A stretch of 40,235 nucleotides of DNA. Source: a virus. The position numbers and the translations under genes are program-made. Under the pieces are notes generated by a model. That model saw only the letters and a program-made list of their open reading frames with translations, ran no database searches and was not told the origin of the DNA. Location: the IMG/VR virus record IMGVR_UViG_3300027734_000139, positions 1 through 40,235 of that record. The stretch is one strand, 5' to 3'. Shown in pieces: positions 39,814 to 40,235 of the stretch; position 1 is the stretch's first letter, and each line of letters begins with the position of its first letter.

Positions 39814-40235
39814 TTAAGCAGACGCTGGGAACTGCGTACCGTTAGAGTCGGCTACGGTGTAGAGAATTGTGTACTGCACCGTGCCAGCAGTCACCGCAGC
39901 AACCGTTGGGGTCATTGTGGCAATTACTTTGACATCCGTTGCACCAATACCGATACCGTTAGGCGAAGCGGTAGAGGTCGCGCCGCACCATGCGCCCAAC
40001 TTAGTGGCCGCATTGCTAGTTGCCGCACGACCTTGGGCTGTAACGTCTGTAGAGGCCCAATACAAAGCGGCGGTAGTGCCGTCACCAATAGTCACGTTGG
40101 CTGCGGTAGAGCCTGTAAACGCCACAATGGTATCAATATGGATGTTGTGAATCTGAGCGCCAGCAGGGAGAACACAGATAGTGTCAGTGGTTGCCGAGGC
40201 AGCTTGACCGGTGTAGTTCTTTTTAAAGGTCTGAG
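39814..40235 (-). CDS. virion protein, C-terminal part (5' end outside the window)
   Basis: The frame is open to the window edge. Reading inwards, QTFKKNYTGQAASATTDTIC, then LPAGAQIHNIHIDTIVAF and TIGDGTTAALYWASTDV, shows coding sequence before the GTG at 40125, so that GTG is internal. At least 139 residues are present. The fold looks all-beta with small residues. The motif PAGAQIxxIxxDTxVAF is typical of small phage structural proteins near capsid genes, perhaps decoration or stabilisation proteins. It has its own hairpin downstream (39789-39806). Confidence 0.75.
   Translation of the reverse strand, partial: QTFKKNYTGQAASATTDTICVLPAGAQIHNIHIDTIVAFTGSTAANVTIGDGTTAALYWASTDVTAQGRAATSNAATKLGAWCGATSTASPNGIGIGATDVKVIATMTPTVAAVTAGTVQYTILYTVADSNGTQFPASA

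Noticed and set aside
8372-40235. A tape measure or contractile sheath gene in the late block
   Set aside because: The long genes here are Ala/Gln/Gly-rich or multidomain without the regular hydrophobic helix pattern of a tape measure, and no sheath-like sequence is seen. This supports a short tail but is negative evidence only.

Overview
This window is part of a tailed double-stranded DNA bacteriophage (Caudoviricetes). Genes are packed almost edge to edge, and most junctions overlap by 1 to 11 bases in ATGA, GTGA or TAATG form. No host housekeeping genes, tRNA genes, rRNA genes, transposases or CRISPR arrays are visible. The very large internal-virion-like protein, the lack of a recognisable tape measure or contractile sheath gene, and the many small Lys/Gly-rich virion proteins suggest a short-tailed (podovirus-like) phage. 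The protein families resemble those I know from phages of freshwater Betaproteobacteria (Burkholderiales). That host guess is an inference from memory, not a search result.

The layout is two convergent blocks. Positions 1-8310 on the plus strand are the early and replication block. It begins with a chain of very small translationally coupled genes (one with an NrdR-like zinc ribbon), then an HNH nuclease, an SNF2-type helicase, a good sigma70-like promoter at 3531-3559, and a conserved hypothetical protein. A probable structured RNA leader follows, in front of a zinc-cysteine protein with an acidic tail (candidate single-strand DNA-binding protein). Next come a small helix-turn-helix protein, an intergenic stretch rich in inverted and direct repeats, a fused archaeo-eukaryotic-type primase plus helicase, and one more small gene. 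A strong hairpin terminator at 8339-8370 separates the blocks.

Positions 8372-40235 on the minus strand are the late block, transcribed from the right edge leftwards. In transcription order it holds a partial virion protein, an FCCH-like domain protein, a glycosyltransferase, several small basic virion proteins (three sharing a C-terminal tag), adaptor or tail-tube-like proteins and a zinc-ribbon virion protein. These are followed by two paralogous beta-rich proteins, a repeat protein, tail fibre or adhesin proteins including a 1316-residue glycine-rich, LamG-like and SPRY-like fibre, and a tail protein with an EPVV tail. A lysis cassette (coiled-coil membrane protein, two holin-like proteins, a small cysteine protein and an M15 endopeptidase) comes next. 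Then come a 712-residue nozzle-like protein, a GNAT-like internal protein, four low-complexity virion proteins, and finally a 2434-residue polyvalent protein with a zinc-peptidase motif. Portal, terminase, major capsid and DNA polymerase genes are not in the window and presumably lie outside it.

The most notable observation is in the lysis cassette. The first gene seems to be read by a -1 programmed ribosomal frameshift: an in-phase A AAA AAG heptamer, an 8-nt spacer, a perfect 8-bp stem and an upstream Shine-Dalgarno-like AAGGTG, an arrangement like that of Escherichia coli dnaX. It joins a short 5' frame to the long 3' frame that carries the coiled coil and membrane segment. Other points of interest are the three-way-junction RNA candidate at 3992-4058 and the shared C-terminal tag on small virion proteins.
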